A DNA stretch of 64,000 nt from Croceibacterium xixiisoli (GTDB lineage Bacteria > Pseudomonadota > Alphaproteobacteria > Sphingomonadales > Sphingomonadaceae), in assembly GCF_009827305.1 (NCBI RefSeq), contig NZ_WTYJ01000002.1, forward strand, positions 434,001-498,000. Direction: 5' to 3'. Both the position numbers and the translations under genes were made by a program. The notes beneath the pieces were generated by a model. It worked only from the letters and a program-made list of their open reading frames with translations, was not told the DNA's origin and searched no databases. Below, piece by piece: positions 36,301-43,319 of the stretch. Every line of letters starts with the position of its first letter. Positions within the stretch are counted from its first letter, which is position 1.

Positions 36301-36748
36301 GATTGGGCAGGGCTTTGGCCGCGTGCTGCTCTATGCCACCGGCGGTCTCGCCATCCGGCGCGACGATCTGCAGCGCGATCAATTTATCGGCAGCTCCGCC
36401 TCTCCCACGCCCACCCGCACCGCGTTCCGGTTCAGCGAGAATGACAGCCGCACCCATCTGGGCTGGGTCGCCGGGCTGGGCGGGCAATTCGCCATCAGCG
36501 ATCGCTGGTCGGTGCGCGGTGAATATCTGCGCAGCGATTTCGGCAGCAAGGATTACAGCTTTGCCGATGCGCGCAAGGGGGCGATCATGGATCACGTCCT
36601 GCGGCAGAATGTGCTCGATCCGGAAACCGGCCAATACCAGCTGGTCGAAACCCAGGTCACCGGATCGGCCTCGGTGGTCGAAGGGCGCGTGGCCAGCCGC
36701 GAGACCGTAACCCAGGCCATCCGTATCGGCTTTGCCTATCGCTTCTGA
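33368..36748 (+). CDS. TonB-dependent haem-type receptor with STN domain, fused to a second outer-membrane barrel
   Basis: 1126 residues, single uninterrupted frame; start at 33368 after AAGGGGAAA. Signal peptide ends in AVEAQAQ. STN signalling domain residues about 35-110 (TITIAAQPLDAAIRQLMAQT). Plug about 160-270 (PGVISAGNRNGQSLDLNIRG, GPSAGAYGAGSMGGVVNMRT). Large barrel to about 850, ending RLVRLSVTGRF. Then a linker and a separate Omp25/31-like 8-strand barrel pattern: DWSGFYLGVASGYADASSD, LLAGYNWQSASGLVLGVEGD, WHGSLRGRIGQGFGRVLLYA, ending RIGFAYRF. Haem as ligand is inferred from the haem oxygenase next door. The terminal aromatic after both barrels supports two complete barrels in one chain, which is unusual. 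Confidence 0.9.
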   Translation: MIASRVHLAAALLAGTAGIVLPAVEAQAQGQGRTAGQTITIAAQPLDAAIRQLMAQTGVVVSYPADMSAGKRSAAVSGVASPVAALSRLLEGTGLSYRQTGGNSFTLEPAPAAAGNAVQLGTLRVEGSGDSAGAAGTAGDGDNDRAAAAIAPYRTPGSVAHVSREQIDRVPPTSTGDIFLSTPGVISAGNRNGQSLDLNIRGMQGMGRVATLIDGASQQTSMYRGYGGTSSRSFIDPDLIGGIDISKGPSAGAYGAGSMGGVVNMRTLVASDLVGEGNSFGVRVKAGIADNSQEPPAALTRTQRFERGGLTTDARNLSIAAAYRGDVFELVGSFVERRNGNYTAGTVGNDRTSLVSRTGVATEHPISLYGKGGEIFNTSRDTQSVLVKGTARFGNGHALELGYVRYDSVHGEEYPDGNNPFSQWSWIEQAALSDVVSNIYTAKYRWNPAGNDLIDLRAEAYISDVEDFWGAYNLRTESVTKGFDLWNTSLVGTGIGELALRYGGQYSVEDGSTRQDPAPIWGDNMTFDGVRKLGRVYANADLDLNDWARLSGGLSYEFFSTRGDNWRNTEELGLDGSRLNPRASFTLTPTDGIQIFASYSEGWRPATLRETLLDMDTLIRPNPSLRPEKSRNIEYGINVLQDGVLGNDRLQTKLVYFDNRYTDFIMREYGTSFGLETNYRTYTNIPQVHFRGVEASLDYNIGGWFLEGQVNYYTDVQFCAPTGENSFLPCGRFTSGEDYRSEAVPPKYSGAVTLGGRFFDDRLTLGARTVFAGKRAVGRQAVYGGSSVASEWNPYAVFDLFGSLDITDYVTVSASAENIANRFYLDALSRARTPSPGRLVRLSVTGRFGGPDRQRERAELPHQSRLGVFGKDWSGFYLGVASGYADASSDISVVTMAGAATQESKSFDDSGLSHVLLAGYNWQSASGLVLGVEGDFGLNTSKGSTNLISSETTSLANYKSVEAVYRSQNDWHGSLRGRIGQGFGRVLLYATGGLAIRRDDLQRDQFIGSSASPTPTRTAFRFSENDSRTHLGWVAGLGGQFAISDRWSVRGEYLRSDFGSKDYSFADARKGAIMDHVLRQNVLDPETGQYQLVETQVTGSASVVEGRVASRETVTQAIRIGFAYRF

Positions 36749-36776
36749 TGAATACCCTCCTGAGAGAGTTTGTCCC

Positions 36777-37376
36777 ATGAATACCAGTGTTTCGGAAACC
36801 CGGTCAGACAGCCGCGCCGCACGGCTGAAGGTTCTGACCCACGACACCCATGATCGGCTCGACACATCGATCATGGCCGCCGCCGCCTTTGACAGCGTGG
36901 AAGGCTATGCCCGCTTTGCGGAGGTGCAATATCTGTTCCACCGCGATCTTGACGCGCTCTATGATGATGCGGGGCTGCAGGCGCTTCTGCCCGGACTGGC
37001 GGATCGTCGCCGGTCCGGGCTGATCGCCGCGGATCTGCGCGATCTTGGGCGCGGTTTGCCCGAAACCGATGATGTCCCGGCCTTCACGGCCGGGGCGGTG
37101 GATGGGCCGACTGCGCTCGGCTGGCTCTATGTTGCCGAAGGGTCGAACATGGGGGCGGCCCTGCTGCGCAAGGCGGTGGCGAAGATCGGCCTGTCGGACG
37201 ATTACGGTGCCCGCCATCTGGCCCCGGCGGAGGAAGGGCCGGCAGCCCATTGGCGGGCCTTTACCGCGGCGCTCAATGCGGTGTCCCTGACGGATGAGGA
37301 AGATGCGCGCGTCATCTCCGGGGCGAATGCCGCCTTTGCGCGGGTGCAGGCGCTGGCCGATGCCCGGCTGGGCTGA
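36777..37376 (+). CDS. Haem oxygenase, biliverdin-producing
   Basis: 199 residues; start at 36777 (MNTSVSETR). The helical haem oxygenase fold is recognisable from LKVLTHDTHDRLDTSIM (proximal His in the first helix), RFAEVQYLFHRDLDALYDDA and the distal GWLYVAEGSNMGAALLRKAV. It would open the haem ring with reducing power to release iron, CO and biliverdin in the cytoplasm. It lies 28 bp after the receptor and before tonB, giving the operon its haem-iron identity. No haem ABC importer is seen in the window, so inner-membrane haem transport must be encoded elsewhere. Confidence 0.88.
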   Translation: MNTSVSETRSDSRAARLKVLTHDTHDRLDTSIMAAAAFDSVEGYARFAEVQYLFHRDLDALYDDAGLQALLPGLADRRRSGLIAADLRDLGRGLPETDDVPAFTAGAVDGPTALGWLYVAEGSNMGAALLRKAVAKIGLSDDYGARHLAPAEEGPAAHWRAFTAALNAVSLTDEEDARVISGANAAFARVQALADARLG

Positions 37377-37385
37377 GCCGCCTGC

Positions 37386-38093
37386 ATGACCACCGCCGCC
37401 CTGCGTTACAGCGACCGGCCGACCGGCTGGCGCACCCGCGCCACCGGTGCGGGCGGCACTGTCGGGCTGTTCATGCTGCTGGCGGCGGTCATGCTGGTGA
37501 CCTGGCGCATCGTGCAGCCGATGGCGGCGCCCGTTGCCATGATTGCCATCAATCTCGACCGGGAGGAGGCCCCGCCCGAACCCATGCGGGAGGTGCCCGA
37601 AGGGCCGCATCAGGTGGAACAGCAGGAACGCCAGATCGTGGAGCCGGAGCGGCGCGATCCGCTGCCGGACATCGTCCTGCCGCGCCTTTCCCCGGTGACG
37701 CAGCCGGTAAATCCGCCCGTGCCGCCCGTGGCGCCGGCCGATCCCGTGCCGGAAACGACCGCCCCCCGATCCACCCCCGCGCCGCCCGCGCGGCAAGTGT
37801 CCAGCGCCCAGGATGCGAGCTGGGAGGCGCTGGTGATGGCGCAGCTGGAACGCCATCGCCGCTATCCGGCGGCGGCGCGGGCGCGGCGGTTGCAGGGTGT
37901 GGCCCATGTCACCTTCCGCATGAACCGGGCGGGGCGGGTGTTGGCCAGCCGGGTCAGCCGCTCCGCCGGGGCGGCGATGCTCGATCGCGCCGCGCTGGAC
38001 ACGCTGCAGCGCGCGCAACCCCTGCCGGCGATTCCGGACGACCGACCCGATGAGATCGAGCTGACCGTGCAGGTGGAATTCTTCACCGGCTGA
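37386..38093 (+). CDS. tonB: TonB energy transducer
   Basis: 235 residues. One N-terminal transmembrane helix (GLFMLLAAVMLVTWRIV), then a long Pro/Glu-rich periplasmic spacer (residues about 60-145, many PxP units) and the TonB C-terminal domain (HRRYPAAARARRLQGVAHVT, then MNRAGRVLASRVSRSAG). It starts 9 bp after the haem oxygenase stop, so it is the operon's own TonB and most likely powers the haem receptor. exbB/exbD are not next to it. Confidence 0.92.
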   Translation: MTTAALRYSDRPTGWRTRATGAGGTVGLFMLLAAVMLVTWRIVQPMAAPVAMIAINLDREEAPPEPMREVPEGPHQVEQQERQIVEPERRDPLPDIVLPRLSPVTQPVNPPVPPVAPADPVPETTAPRSTPAPPARQVSSAQDASWEALVMAQLERHRRYPAAARARRLQGVAHVTFRMNRAGRVLASRVSRSAGAAMLDRAALDTLQRAQPLPAIPDDRPDEIELTVQVEFFTG

Positions 38094-38167
38094 GCGGCCG
38101 CCAGCCCACGCCCTGCCTGCGCATCCGTGCGCCCTACCTGCGCGTATCGGGTCTGAGCGTCGAAAGG

Positions 38168-39940
38168 CTAGAGCAGCCACTCGATCGGCATATGCGACAG
38201 CAGGCGGATGCCGCTGCGCTGGAACAGGCTCATGCCCGGTTCGGTTGTATGGACCACCTGCCGGCCATCGGGGCAGCGTTCGATCCAGTTGAGCCGGCCG
38301 TCATCGGCCAGCACCACTTCATAGGCGCGCTGGGGTGTTTCGGTTTCAAAGCTGTGAGCGGCCTTGCGGGCCAGGGCAGGGCTTTCGATCAGGAAGCCGA
38401 GTTCAGTGTTCAGATGCATCGATCGCGGATCGAAATTGAACGATCCGATGAACAGCCGTTCCTCGTCCACGATGAAGACCTTGGCATGCAGCGTGGTCGC
38501 GCTGGAACGCAGCACCTGGCCGCGTGGGTTGGGGCCACCGCTGCCGCCTATCCCGCCGCTGCCGATAATGCCCCGCCGCCGCAGCCCGCCGCCGCCCGGG
38601 CCGGTGCCGATCAGCCGGCGGCGCGGATGGTGGCGGCGGTGGCGATGGCGGAACCGGCGGCGACGCCATTTTTCCCGAAAACCGCTGATGGCCGTTTCTT
38701 CGGGCGGAACAGTGCCCGCCTCAGCCTCCGCATGCTCGTTCGGGGCCAGATCCTGATCCGGCCCGCGCATTTCGAACAGGCGGATGCCGGCGCGCAGCAT
38801 GGCCTTGCGCCGTTCGGCATAGCCGGCATGCACCACCCAGACATCGGTCGCTTCGAAGGCATTGGTGAAGATCGCCACATCCACGCCGCTGGCCGCCTGT
38901 TCGGCAAAGCTGCGGGCGCCATCGGCCGTGGGCACGAAATAGCCCGACACCAGCCGCAGCACCCGGCGCGGTTCGCCGATTGCGGCCAGCAGCGCGGTGG
39001 TGAGCATGCCGTCGCGCCCGGCCTTGCCCACGCCCTTGGCCGGATTGTCGCTGATCAGCCGCACGGCCGCCCAGTCGAATTGCAGCTGCCCACCCAGCAT
39101 CTGCGCGATGAAGGGCTCGTCGGCGATGGCCTGGATATAGCGCTTGGCCGCCGGCGTCTGTTCCAGCTGCCGGGCATGGTCCATCAGCGCGGGCAGATCC
39201 TCCGCCGGCACAGGCGGCAAAATCCGGTCGGAAGGATAGGCGCTCTCGCTGTCCCAATAGCGATCGAAATCGCGGGCCGTGTCTTCCACCACAGGGCCGA
39301 TCGCGAGCACATCGAGATCGGAAAACTGCCCGTCATCGCGGGCATCGTAATATTCGTCGCCAATATTGCGCCCGCCCACGATCGCGGCCTGGCCATCGGC
39401 GATGAAGCATTTGTTGTGCATCCGGCGGTTGAGGCGGAAGAAATCGGCCAGATAGCCGAGCATCTTGGGCCGCCGCAGCACGAAGGGGTTGAACAGCCGG
39501 ATTTCGATTTCGGGATGATGGTCGAGCGCGGCCAGCAGCGTATCGAGCCCGGCGATGCCGTTGTCATCCAGCAGCAGGCGCACCCGCACCCCGCGATCGG
39601 CCGCCTGCCGCATGGCTTCGAGCATCAGCGTGCCGCACAGATCATTGTGCCAGATGTAATATTGCACATCCAGGCTGCGCACCGCCGCCCGCGCCAGCAG
39701 GATGCGCGCGGCAAAGGCATCGCGCCCGTTTTCCAGCAGATGCACGCCCGAACAATGATCGGGCTGGCCCTGCCGCGCCCGCGTCACCGACTGGCCCAGC
39801 GGGGTATCAACGGTGTCGGTGAAGTGCCGGCTGTGCGGGCGCGGTTCGAGCGGGGGCAGAGGGTGCGACACGCGGATCACCAGCCCGGCCAGCGCCAGCA
39901 GCAGAACCAGGCCGATAATGATCTGCAGTGCCAGCATCAT
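38168..39940 (-). CDS. Phospholipase D family protein, cardiolipin-synthase-like
   Basis: 590 residues with an N-terminal transmembrane helix (LALQIIIGLVLLLALAGLVI). Two HKD motifs: HNKCFIADGQAAIVGGRN (about residue 175) and HAKVFIVDEERLFIGSFNFD (about residue 485), as in the bacterial ClsC/YmdC-type branch. The enzyme would move phosphatidyl groups between phospholipids at the inner membrane. Odd feature: an insert of about 60 residues before the second HKD is first Arg/His-rich (REKWRRRRFRHRHRRHHPRR) and then Gly-rich (GTGPGGGGLRRRGIIGSGGI), probably a disordered membrane- or nucleic-acid-contacting loop. It is convergent with the haem operon. Confidence 0.88.
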   Translation of the reverse strand: MMLALQIIIGLVLLLALAGLVIRVSHPLPPLEPRPHSRHFTDTVDTPLGQSVTRARQGQPDHCSGVHLLENGRDAFAARILLARAAVRSLDVQYYIWHNDLCGTLMLEAMRQAADRGVRVRLLLDDNGIAGLDTLLAALDHHPEIEIRLFNPFVLRRPKMLGYLADFFRLNRRMHNKCFIADGQAAIVGGRNIGDEYYDARDDGQFSDLDVLAIGPVVEDTARDFDRYWDSESAYPSDRILPPVPAEDLPALMDHARQLEQTPAAKRYIQAIADEPFIAQMLGGQLQFDWAAVRLISDNPAKGVGKAGRDGMLTTALLAAIGEPRRVLRLVSGYFVPTADGARSFAEQAASGVDVAIFTNAFEATDVWVVHAGYAERRKAMLRAGIRLFEMRGPDQDLAPNEHAEAEAGTVPPEETAISGFREKWRRRRFRHRHRRHHPRRRLIGTGPGGGGLRRRGIIGSGGIGGSGGPNPRGQVLRSSATTLHAKVFIVDEERLFIGSFNFDPRSMHLNTELGFLIESPALARKAAHSFETETPQRAYEVVLADDGRLNWIERCPDGRQVVHTTEPGMSLFQRSGIRLLSHMPIEWLL

Positions 39941-40104
39941 GCCGTTCGGTAGCCGATAGCCCGCCGCTTTGCGATCCTGCCGCTGATCATTGCCGTGTGA
40001 TGCCCCCCGCGTGTTGTCCTGTCAGCGCCTGAATGGAGCAGTGGTTCCATGTCTGGGCCCAGCCCGCGATACAACATTTCGGCAGTTGGCACGTCTGCGG
40101 CCAG

Positions 40105-40126
40105 AAAAAACCCCGCCGAAGCGGGG
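40105..40126 (-). terminator. Intrinsic terminator, minus strand
   Basis: CCCCGC / GCGGGG with a 4-nt TTCG loop, followed on the minus strand by six T. It is a textbook Rho-independent terminator, yet the nearest upstream minus-strand gene is far away. Confidence 0.8.
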
Positions 40127-40183
40127 TGGAGTGAGGGAGGGAAGTCGCACCAACTGCCGGGGCTGGAACATGGCGGCCGGTGC
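40105..40183 (-). ncRNA. Candidate small RNA ending at an orphan terminator
   Basis: On the minus strand, the interval from about 40183 to 40105 ends in a strong terminator and has a C-rich single-stranded-looking segment (GACTTCCCTCCCTCACTCC) able to pair with Shine-Dalgarno sequences. No open frame fits. The 5' end is guessed from the FNR-type box, which would sit near -41; the -10 is not convincing. Prediction only. Confidence 0.3.
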
Positions 40184-40217
40184 CCGGATGCTGTGGCAGG
40201 GTGGCGGGCGCTGCGCT

Positions 40218-40231
40218 TTGATGCGGGTCAA
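40218..40231. promoter_or_regulatory. FNR/FixK-type box
   Basis: TTGATGCGGGTCAA fits TTGAYnnnnRTCAA exactly. It lies 132 bp before the first gene of the secreted family on the plus strand and about 100 bp before the orphan terminator on the minus strand. Confidence 0.55.
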
Positions 40232-40362
40232 AACCGGCCATGGCGTGGTTATACCCGGTTATCTGTCGGTCCCAGGGCGGTCCGTTGCGGCGGCGGGACG
40301 GGGCGAGGTGGGTATGCCCGCCCAACAGTTGAGTTGGCGCGATGGGCCGGGTAGCGTGACGA

Positions 40363-40920
40363 ATGCGATTGATCTGCCGTCCCTTGCTTGCTGCTGCCGG
40401 TCTGGCGGCTGGCGCATTGGCCAGCACCCCCGCGCAGGCGCAGAAGGCTGGCAAGGCGTCGAAAGATCCCCCGGTCCTGACGGTGGAGGTTCCTGCGCCC
40501 GCACGGGCCGACCTGCCGCATCCGCCGATGCCCGTGCCGCCCCGCGAACGGTCCGAAGTGGTGGTTGCTCCGCCGCCGGCTTCTGGCGGGTTGACCGGGC
40601 GGGCGGCGGTGGAACGGGTTGTCGGCAACACGCTGATCGGCGCGCCCGATGGCAAGACCGATCCCGAAGACACGGTGATATTCCATTTCGCGGAAGGCGG
40701 CCGGGCGGCGGCACGGGCGCAATCCGGGGCGGACAAGCCGCGCCGGGGCAATTGGCAGATCGGCGAAAACGGTCAGCTGTGCGCCAATCTGGCCGGGGAT
40801 AAAGACCCGACGCTCCAATGCCTCGATCTGGTGGTCAATGGCGATCACGCCGATTTGCTGGAGGACGGCGAACGGTTGATCACGCTGAAGATCCTGCCCG
40901 GCAATCCCTATAAATTGTAA
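40363..40920 (+). CDS. Secreted protein of the GNPY(E/K)L family, copy 1
   Basis: 185 residues with a Sec signal (PLLAAAGLAAGALASTPAQA) and a Pro-rich linker. The C-terminal ~110 residues form the shared domain: LTGRAAVERVVGNTLIGAPD, a strand containing VIFHFAEGG, WQIGENGQLCANL, a second Cys (LQCLDLVV) and the end ILPGNPYKL. The two Cys could form a disulfide in the periplasm. The pattern GNTL...W...LC...C recalls DUF995-like small periplasmic proteins, but I am not sure of the family. First of three tandem paralogues; probably expressed from the promoter region at 40200-40362. Confidence 0.72.
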   Translation: MRLICRPLLAAAGLAAGALASTPAQAQKAGKASKDPPVLTVEVPAPARADLPHPPMPVPPRERSEVVVAPPPASGGLTGRAAVERVVGNTLIGAPDGKTDPEDTVIFHFAEGGRAAARAQSGADKPRRGNWQIGENGQLCANLAGDKDPTLQCLDLVVNGDHADLLEDGERLITLKILPGNPYKL

Positions 40921-40941
40921 CATGTTGCGATTGGAAAACTG

Positions 40942-41364
40942 ATGAAGATGACCCTGCTCGCGATCGCCGGCCTGATGCTGACCGCCCTGCCAGCCCAGGC
41001 GCAGGATGCCGCCGCTCCCGTGAGTGGCCCGGTGAGTGGCAGGGCAGCGATCGATCTGGTGATCGGCAATTCGCTGGTCGGCACCGTGGAGGGCCAGGCC
41101 GAATCCGATCCTGGCGTGGTATTCTATCTGAACGCCGACGGGACGGCCAAGGCGCGTTCGACCACGGGCGATGGCGAGACCCGCCCCGGTCAATGGTCCG
41201 TGGGTGAGGGCGATACGCTGTGCATAGTCGATCCGGGCGACAAGCCCGACAGCAATGATTGCATGGGCGTGACCGTGATCGGCGATCAGGTCGAACTGGC
41301 CCAGGGCACGGAAAAATTCGGGCTCAATCTGAAGCTGATGCCCGGCAATCCCTACGAACTGTGA
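40942..41364 (+). CDS. Secreted protein of the GNPY(E/K)L family, copy 2
   Basis: 140 residues, the shortest form: Sec signal (TLLAIAGLMLTALPAQAQ), then directly the shared domain with SGRAAIDLVIGNSLVGTVEG, VVFYLNADGTAKARS, WSVGEGDTLCIVDPG, DCMGVTVIGD and the end LMPGNPYEL. It starts 21 bp after copy 1 and overlaps copy 3 (TGATG), so the three are one operon. Function not recognised. Confidence 0.72.
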   Translation: MKMTLLAIAGLMLTALPAQAQDAAAPVSGPVSGRAAIDLVIGNSLVGTVEGQAESDPGVVFYLNADGTAKARSTTGDGETRPGQWSVGEGDTLCIVDPGDKPDSNDCMGVTVIGDQVELAQGTEKFGLNLKLMPGNPYEL

Positions 41365-41843
41365 TGGCCTCGCAGCCGATTGGGACCGGGATCGCGGCAG
41401 GCGTGGCGTCGTTGTTGATAGCCCTGCTGCCAACCGGCGCACAGGGTGCGGTTGATCCGCCTGGGGAGATCGTCATTGCTCCGCCTGCCGAGGCGCCACC
41501 GCTGCGGATTGTGGGCGGGGAAGCGATCGACCGGCTGATCGGCAACACGCTGGTGGCCACCCAGACCAATCTGGGTTCCGATCAACCGCCGGCCCTGCTG
41601 TATCTGCGGCCGGATGGCACGGCGGTCGGGCGTGAAGGCCGACAGGGCGCCAAGGCTGAACAGGCCAAATGGTGGATCGAGGACGAGACACTGCTGTGCA
41701 TCCTTCCGCCGGGAGGGAAGCGGACGAGAAACGACTGCGTCGGCATCGTGATCGAAGGCGATCGAATCCAGCTGCTGGAAAATGGCCGCCCGCTGGAACA
41801 GTTGGACATGCGCCTTGAACCGGGCAATCCCTACGAACTCTAG
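41364..41843 (+). CDS. Secreted protein of the GNPY(E/K)L family, copy 3
   Basis: 159 residues; start codon overlaps the stop of copy 2. Signal segment GIAAGVASLLIALLPTGAQG. Shared domain: GGEAIDRLIGNTLVATQTNL, LLYLRPDGTAVGR, WWIEDETLLCILPPG, DCVGIVIEGD and LEPGNPYEL at the very end. Both Cys are kept. The conserved C-terminal tail in all three copies suggests a functional end, such as a binding or sorting signal. Function unknown. Confidence 0.72.
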   Translation: MASQPIGTGIAAGVASLLIALLPTGAQGAVDPPGEIVIAPPAEAPPLRIVGGEAIDRLIGNTLVATQTNLGSDQPPALLYLRPDGTAVGREGRQGAKAEQAKWWIEDETLLCILPPGGKRTRNDCVGIVIEGDRIQLLENGRPLEQLDMRLEPGNPYEL

Positions 41844-41934
41844 CTTGCCCCGTCTTGTTGCAGAGTCATATTGTCGGAACGATCTGCGATGATGATGGGT
41901 AGTCATCCCATTCCCGCCAGACACAAGGAAGCCT

Positions 41935-42507
41935 ATGTCGCGCCCCACACTGATTGCCCTTTCCGGCAGCATTCGTTCGCAATCGTTCAGCACGGCCATT
42001 CTGCATACGCTGGCTGAAAAGCTGGCCGACCGGATCGATATCCGCGTGCTGACGCTGGAAAATGTGCCTCTCTACAATCAGGATCTCGACACCGATGAAG
42101 CGCCGGCCGGCGTTGCCGAGCTGCGCCAGGCGATCAAGGACGCGGATGGGGTGATCATCGCTTCGCCCGAATACAATCACGGGATTTCGGGCGTGCTGAA
42201 GAATGCGCTGGACTGGGCATCGCGGCCGATGGGCAAGGCGGCGCTGGCGGGCAAGACCGCCTTTACGCTCAGTTCATCCCCCGGTGGCGTGGGCGGTGCG
42301 CGGGCGCATGCGCAATTGAACGAAACCCTGGCCGCCATCGGCGTGCGCCAGGTGCTGCATCCGCAGGCGGTGATCCCCGCCGTGCATGAGAAGATCGCCG
42401 AGGGTCGGCTGACCGATCAGCGGATCCTCAATTTCCTGGTCGATGGGGTGGACGCTCTGCTCAAGGATATCGAGAAGCCGGGTTCGGCCGATACGCAGGA
42501 AGACTGA
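41935..42507 (+). CDS. NADPH-dependent FMN reductase family protein
   Basis: 190-residue flavodoxin-like reductase. FMN phosphate loop LSGSIRSQSFSTAIL; second FMN motif ASPEYNHGISGVLKNALDWA; LSSSPGGVGGARAHAQL. This is the ChrR/ArsH-type NAD(P)H:quinone or chromate reductase family. It is cytoplasmic and would reduce quinones, flavins or metals by hydride transfer. It is convergent with the isochorismatase gene (one base between stops), so the two are not one operon; a link to iron release is possible but not shown. Confidence 0.9.
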   Translation: MSRPTLIALSGSIRSQSFSTAILHTLAEKLADRIDIRVLTLENVPLYNQDLDTDEAPAGVAELRQAIKDADGVIIASPEYNHGISGVLKNALDWASRPMGKAALAGKTAFTLSSSPGGVGGARAHAQLNETLAAIGVRQVLHPQAVIPAVHEKIAEGRLTDQRILNFLVDGVDALLKDIEKPGSADTQED

Positions 42508-43182
42508 TTATTTCGGCTCTGGCGGCGCTTTATCCAGCGCCGCCAGCGTCTGCCGCGTGGAGAGCACCACGCCGCTGCAATCGGCCACCTGATCCAGCGC
42601 GGCATCATGCCAGGCCCGCGAAAAATCGGCCAGCGCGTCGGCCACGAAGAAGGGTTCGATGTCGCGCTGAAACGCTTCGCCGGCGGTCAGCATGCAGCCG
42701 ATATGGGCATAGACCCCGCAGATGATCAGCTGATCGCGCCCGCGTGCGCGCATCAGCGTTTCCAGATTGCTGCGCTGAAACGCGCTGTAGCGATGCTTGG
42801 TCAGCACGAAATCGCCGGACTCCGGCGCCAGCGGCTCGATGATCGGCTGATGTTCGGCGATATGGCGCATGCCCGGGCCCCAGAGATCGGCCTGCAGGCC
42901 GCGATCGCGCCGATCCTGATCGCCATTCTGCGCGGTGTAGAACACCGGCACCCCGGCCGCGCGGGCGCCGGCGATCAGCTGCGCGATGGCGGCAGTGGCC
43001 GGCGCGATCGGCGCCGACTGCGGCACGAAAGCATCCACGAAATAGGCCTGCATGTCATGCACCAGCAGCGCCGCACGGACCGGATCCAGCTGCCAGTCTG
43101 CACGCGAGGGCGGCAGATCCGCCTCTGCCGGCAGATCATAGGTGGCGATGGATGGCAGGCGGCGCGGCGGGGGCGTGGTCAT
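42508..43182 (-). CDS. Isochorismatase (EntB/PhzD-type)
   Basis: 224 residues. The N-terminus RRLPSIATYDLPAEADLPPS with WQLDPVRAALLVHDMQAYFV is diagnostic of isochorismatases of the EntB/DhbB/PhzD type. Catalytic Asp (HDMQ) and Lys (TKHRYSAF) are present, as is GVYAHIGCMLTAGEAF. There is no aryl-carrier domain at the end, so unlike EntB it is a stand-alone hydrolase. It converts isochorismate to 2,3-dihydro-2,3-dihydroxybenzoate. The isochorismate synthase gene is 191 bp upstream on the same strand, separated by a repeat pair. No 2,3-dihydro-DHB dehydrogenase or ligase is in the window. Confidence 0.92.
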   Translation of the reverse strand: MTTPPPRRLPSIATYDLPAEADLPPSRADWQLDPVRAALLVHDMQAYFVDAFVPQSAPIAPATAAIAQLIAGARAAGVPVFYTAQNGDQDRRDRGLQADLWGPGMRHIAEHQPIIEPLAPESGDFVLTKHRYSAFQRSNLETLMRARGRDQLIICGVYAHIGCMLTAGEAFQRDIEPFFVADALADFSRAWHDAALDQVADCSGVVLSTRQTLAALDKAPPEPK

Positions 43183-43239
43183 GGTGATGCTCTTGGGGTG
43201 GGGAGGACGGAAAGGGAAGGGGGCGGTGTTGGCGCGTGG

Positions 43240-43265
43240 CCCTCGACGGGCTCGGGCTGAGCGGG
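43240..43265 (+). repeat. Extragenic palindrome (REP-like), forward arm, diverged copy
   Basis: CCCTCGACGGGCTCGGGCTG and on to AGCGG. It is a diverged version of the repeat at 45685-45710 and pairs in inverted orientation with 43320-43362. Confidence 0.6.
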
Positions 43266-43319
43266 GGGTGGTGAGTGGGGTGAGAGGAGGGCGGGCGTAG
43301 AGCACATTGGGCGCTTTTC

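Larger units (their letters stand above)
39941..40362. other. 422-bp control region with hairpins and an FNR-type box
   Basis: Gene-free region between the phospholipase D gene (minus) and the three-gene secreted family (plus). It contains a 10-bp inverted repeat (40080-40089 and 40150-40159), an intrinsic terminator reading on the minus strand (40105-40126) and an FNR/FixK-type box (40218-40231). The terminator has no gene in front of it on the minus strand, so a short non-coding transcript is possible. Confidence 0.6.

Noticed and set aside
40105-40200. tRNA gene ahead of the orphan terminator
   Set aside because: Terminators of this type often follow tRNAs, but there is no T-loop sequence (GTTCRANTC) or acceptor stem pairing.
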